Origin: Haloarculaceae archaeon
GTDB taxonomy: Archaea > Halobacteriota > Halobacteria > Halobacteriales > Haloarculaceae
Assembly: GCA_028274885.1 (NCBI GenBank)
Contig: JAQCMX010000011.1
Span: forward strand, 1 to 12,610
Direction: 5' to 3'
DNA: 12,610 nt
Under the pieces are notes generated by a model. The model saw nothing but the letters and a program-made list of their open reading frames with translations. It was not told the DNA's origin and did not search any database. How positions within the stretch are numbered: the stretch's first letter is position 1; each line of letters opens with the position of its first letter. Of this stretch, positions 12,455 to 12,610 are shown one piece after another. Made by a program: the position numbers and the translations under genes.

Positions 12455-12610
12455 TGACAGCCAAGAAAAAACGACAGCGAGGGTCCCGAACCCACGGGGG
12501 TGGCTCCGGCAAAAATCGCCGCGGAGCCGGACACCGTGGTGGACGGGGCGCGGCCGGCAGAGACAAACACGAGCAACAGCTCCACGAACCGCTCGGCAAG
12601 AGTGGGTTCT
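12454..12610 (+). CDS. rpl15p: 50S ribosomal protein L15, 5' part (truncated by window edge)
   Basis: Too close to the edge to be seen whole; 52 codons are visible and the frame stays open to the end. Translation begins MTAKKKRQRGSRTHGGGSGK and continues NRRGAGHRGGRGAAGRDKHE, then ends at EPLGKSGF. This Gly/Arg-rich basic tail followed by PLGKSGF is the L15 N-terminus that threads into 23S rRNA. Its position after L30 agrees with the spc cluster; secY usually follows L15 in archaea, but lies outside the window. GGAGG 10 bases upstream of the ATG, inside L30, supports the start. Confidence 0.96.
   Translation, partial: MTAKKKRQRGSRTHGGGSGKNRRGAGHRGGRGAAGRDKHEQQLHEPLGKSGF

Noticed and set aside
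641..12610. A hidden novel system such as defence, toxin-antitoxin, mobile element or CRISPR
   Set aside because: Every stretch is accounted for by recognised translation genes, with no inverted repeats, direct-repeat arrays, transposase or integrase motifs, or shifts in codon use beyond the repeats reported.

Overview
The window is a dense run of same-strand genes from a salt-loving archaeon (class Halobacteria). The evidence is archaeal/eukaryotic-type ribosomal proteins (S4e, L19e, L32e, archaeal-length L3, L18 and L30), very acidic proteins with Asp/Glu-rich tails, GC-rich third codon positions, and near-identity of many blocks to haloarchaeal ribosomal proteins I know from memory, chiefly Haloarcula. 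I cannot name the genus.

Layout: positions 2-634 hold the 3' part of a SPOUT-family RNA methyltransferase. From 641 onward runs the fused archaeal S10/spc ribosomal protein cluster: L3, L4, L23, L2, S19, L22, S3, L29, RNase P protein 1 (Rnp1/Rpp29), S17, L14, L24, S4e, L5, S14, S8, L6, L32e, L19e, L18, S5, L30 and the first 52 codons of L15, which runs off the right edge. All genes are on the + strand. I see no internal promoter, terminator, RNA gene, mobile element or CRISPR array, and no gene-free stretch above about 50 bases.

The genes are almost continuously coupled. Counting the mini-ORF described below, there are 24 junctions: 12 are 4-base ATGA overlaps, 6 are one-base TGATG/TAATG overlaps, 1 is a 10-base overlap (Rnp1/S17), and 5 are gaps of 2-6 bases. 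Shine-Dalgarno sequences of the GGAGGTG/AGGTGA type lie inside the last codons of many upstream genes. The products are large- and small-subunit ribosomal proteins, an RNase P subunit for tRNA 5' maturation and a probable rRNA methyltransferase, so the cluster co-produces parts of the translation machinery.

Most of this is an ordinary housekeeping operon and I do not see a new defence or mobile system. The departures worth attention are: (1) L32e carries two tandem copies of its N-terminal double helix-hairpin-helix module, and the first copy has lost the diagnostic hairpin glycines; (2) between L2 and S19 there is a 50-base extra segment flanked by an 8-base direct repeat (ATGAGTTC), which creates a 17-codon mini-ORF joined by ATGA overlaps to both neighbours; (3) smaller lineage-specific changes in L6 (loop insertion), S17 (loss of Cys/His residues), S3 and S4e (acidic tails).
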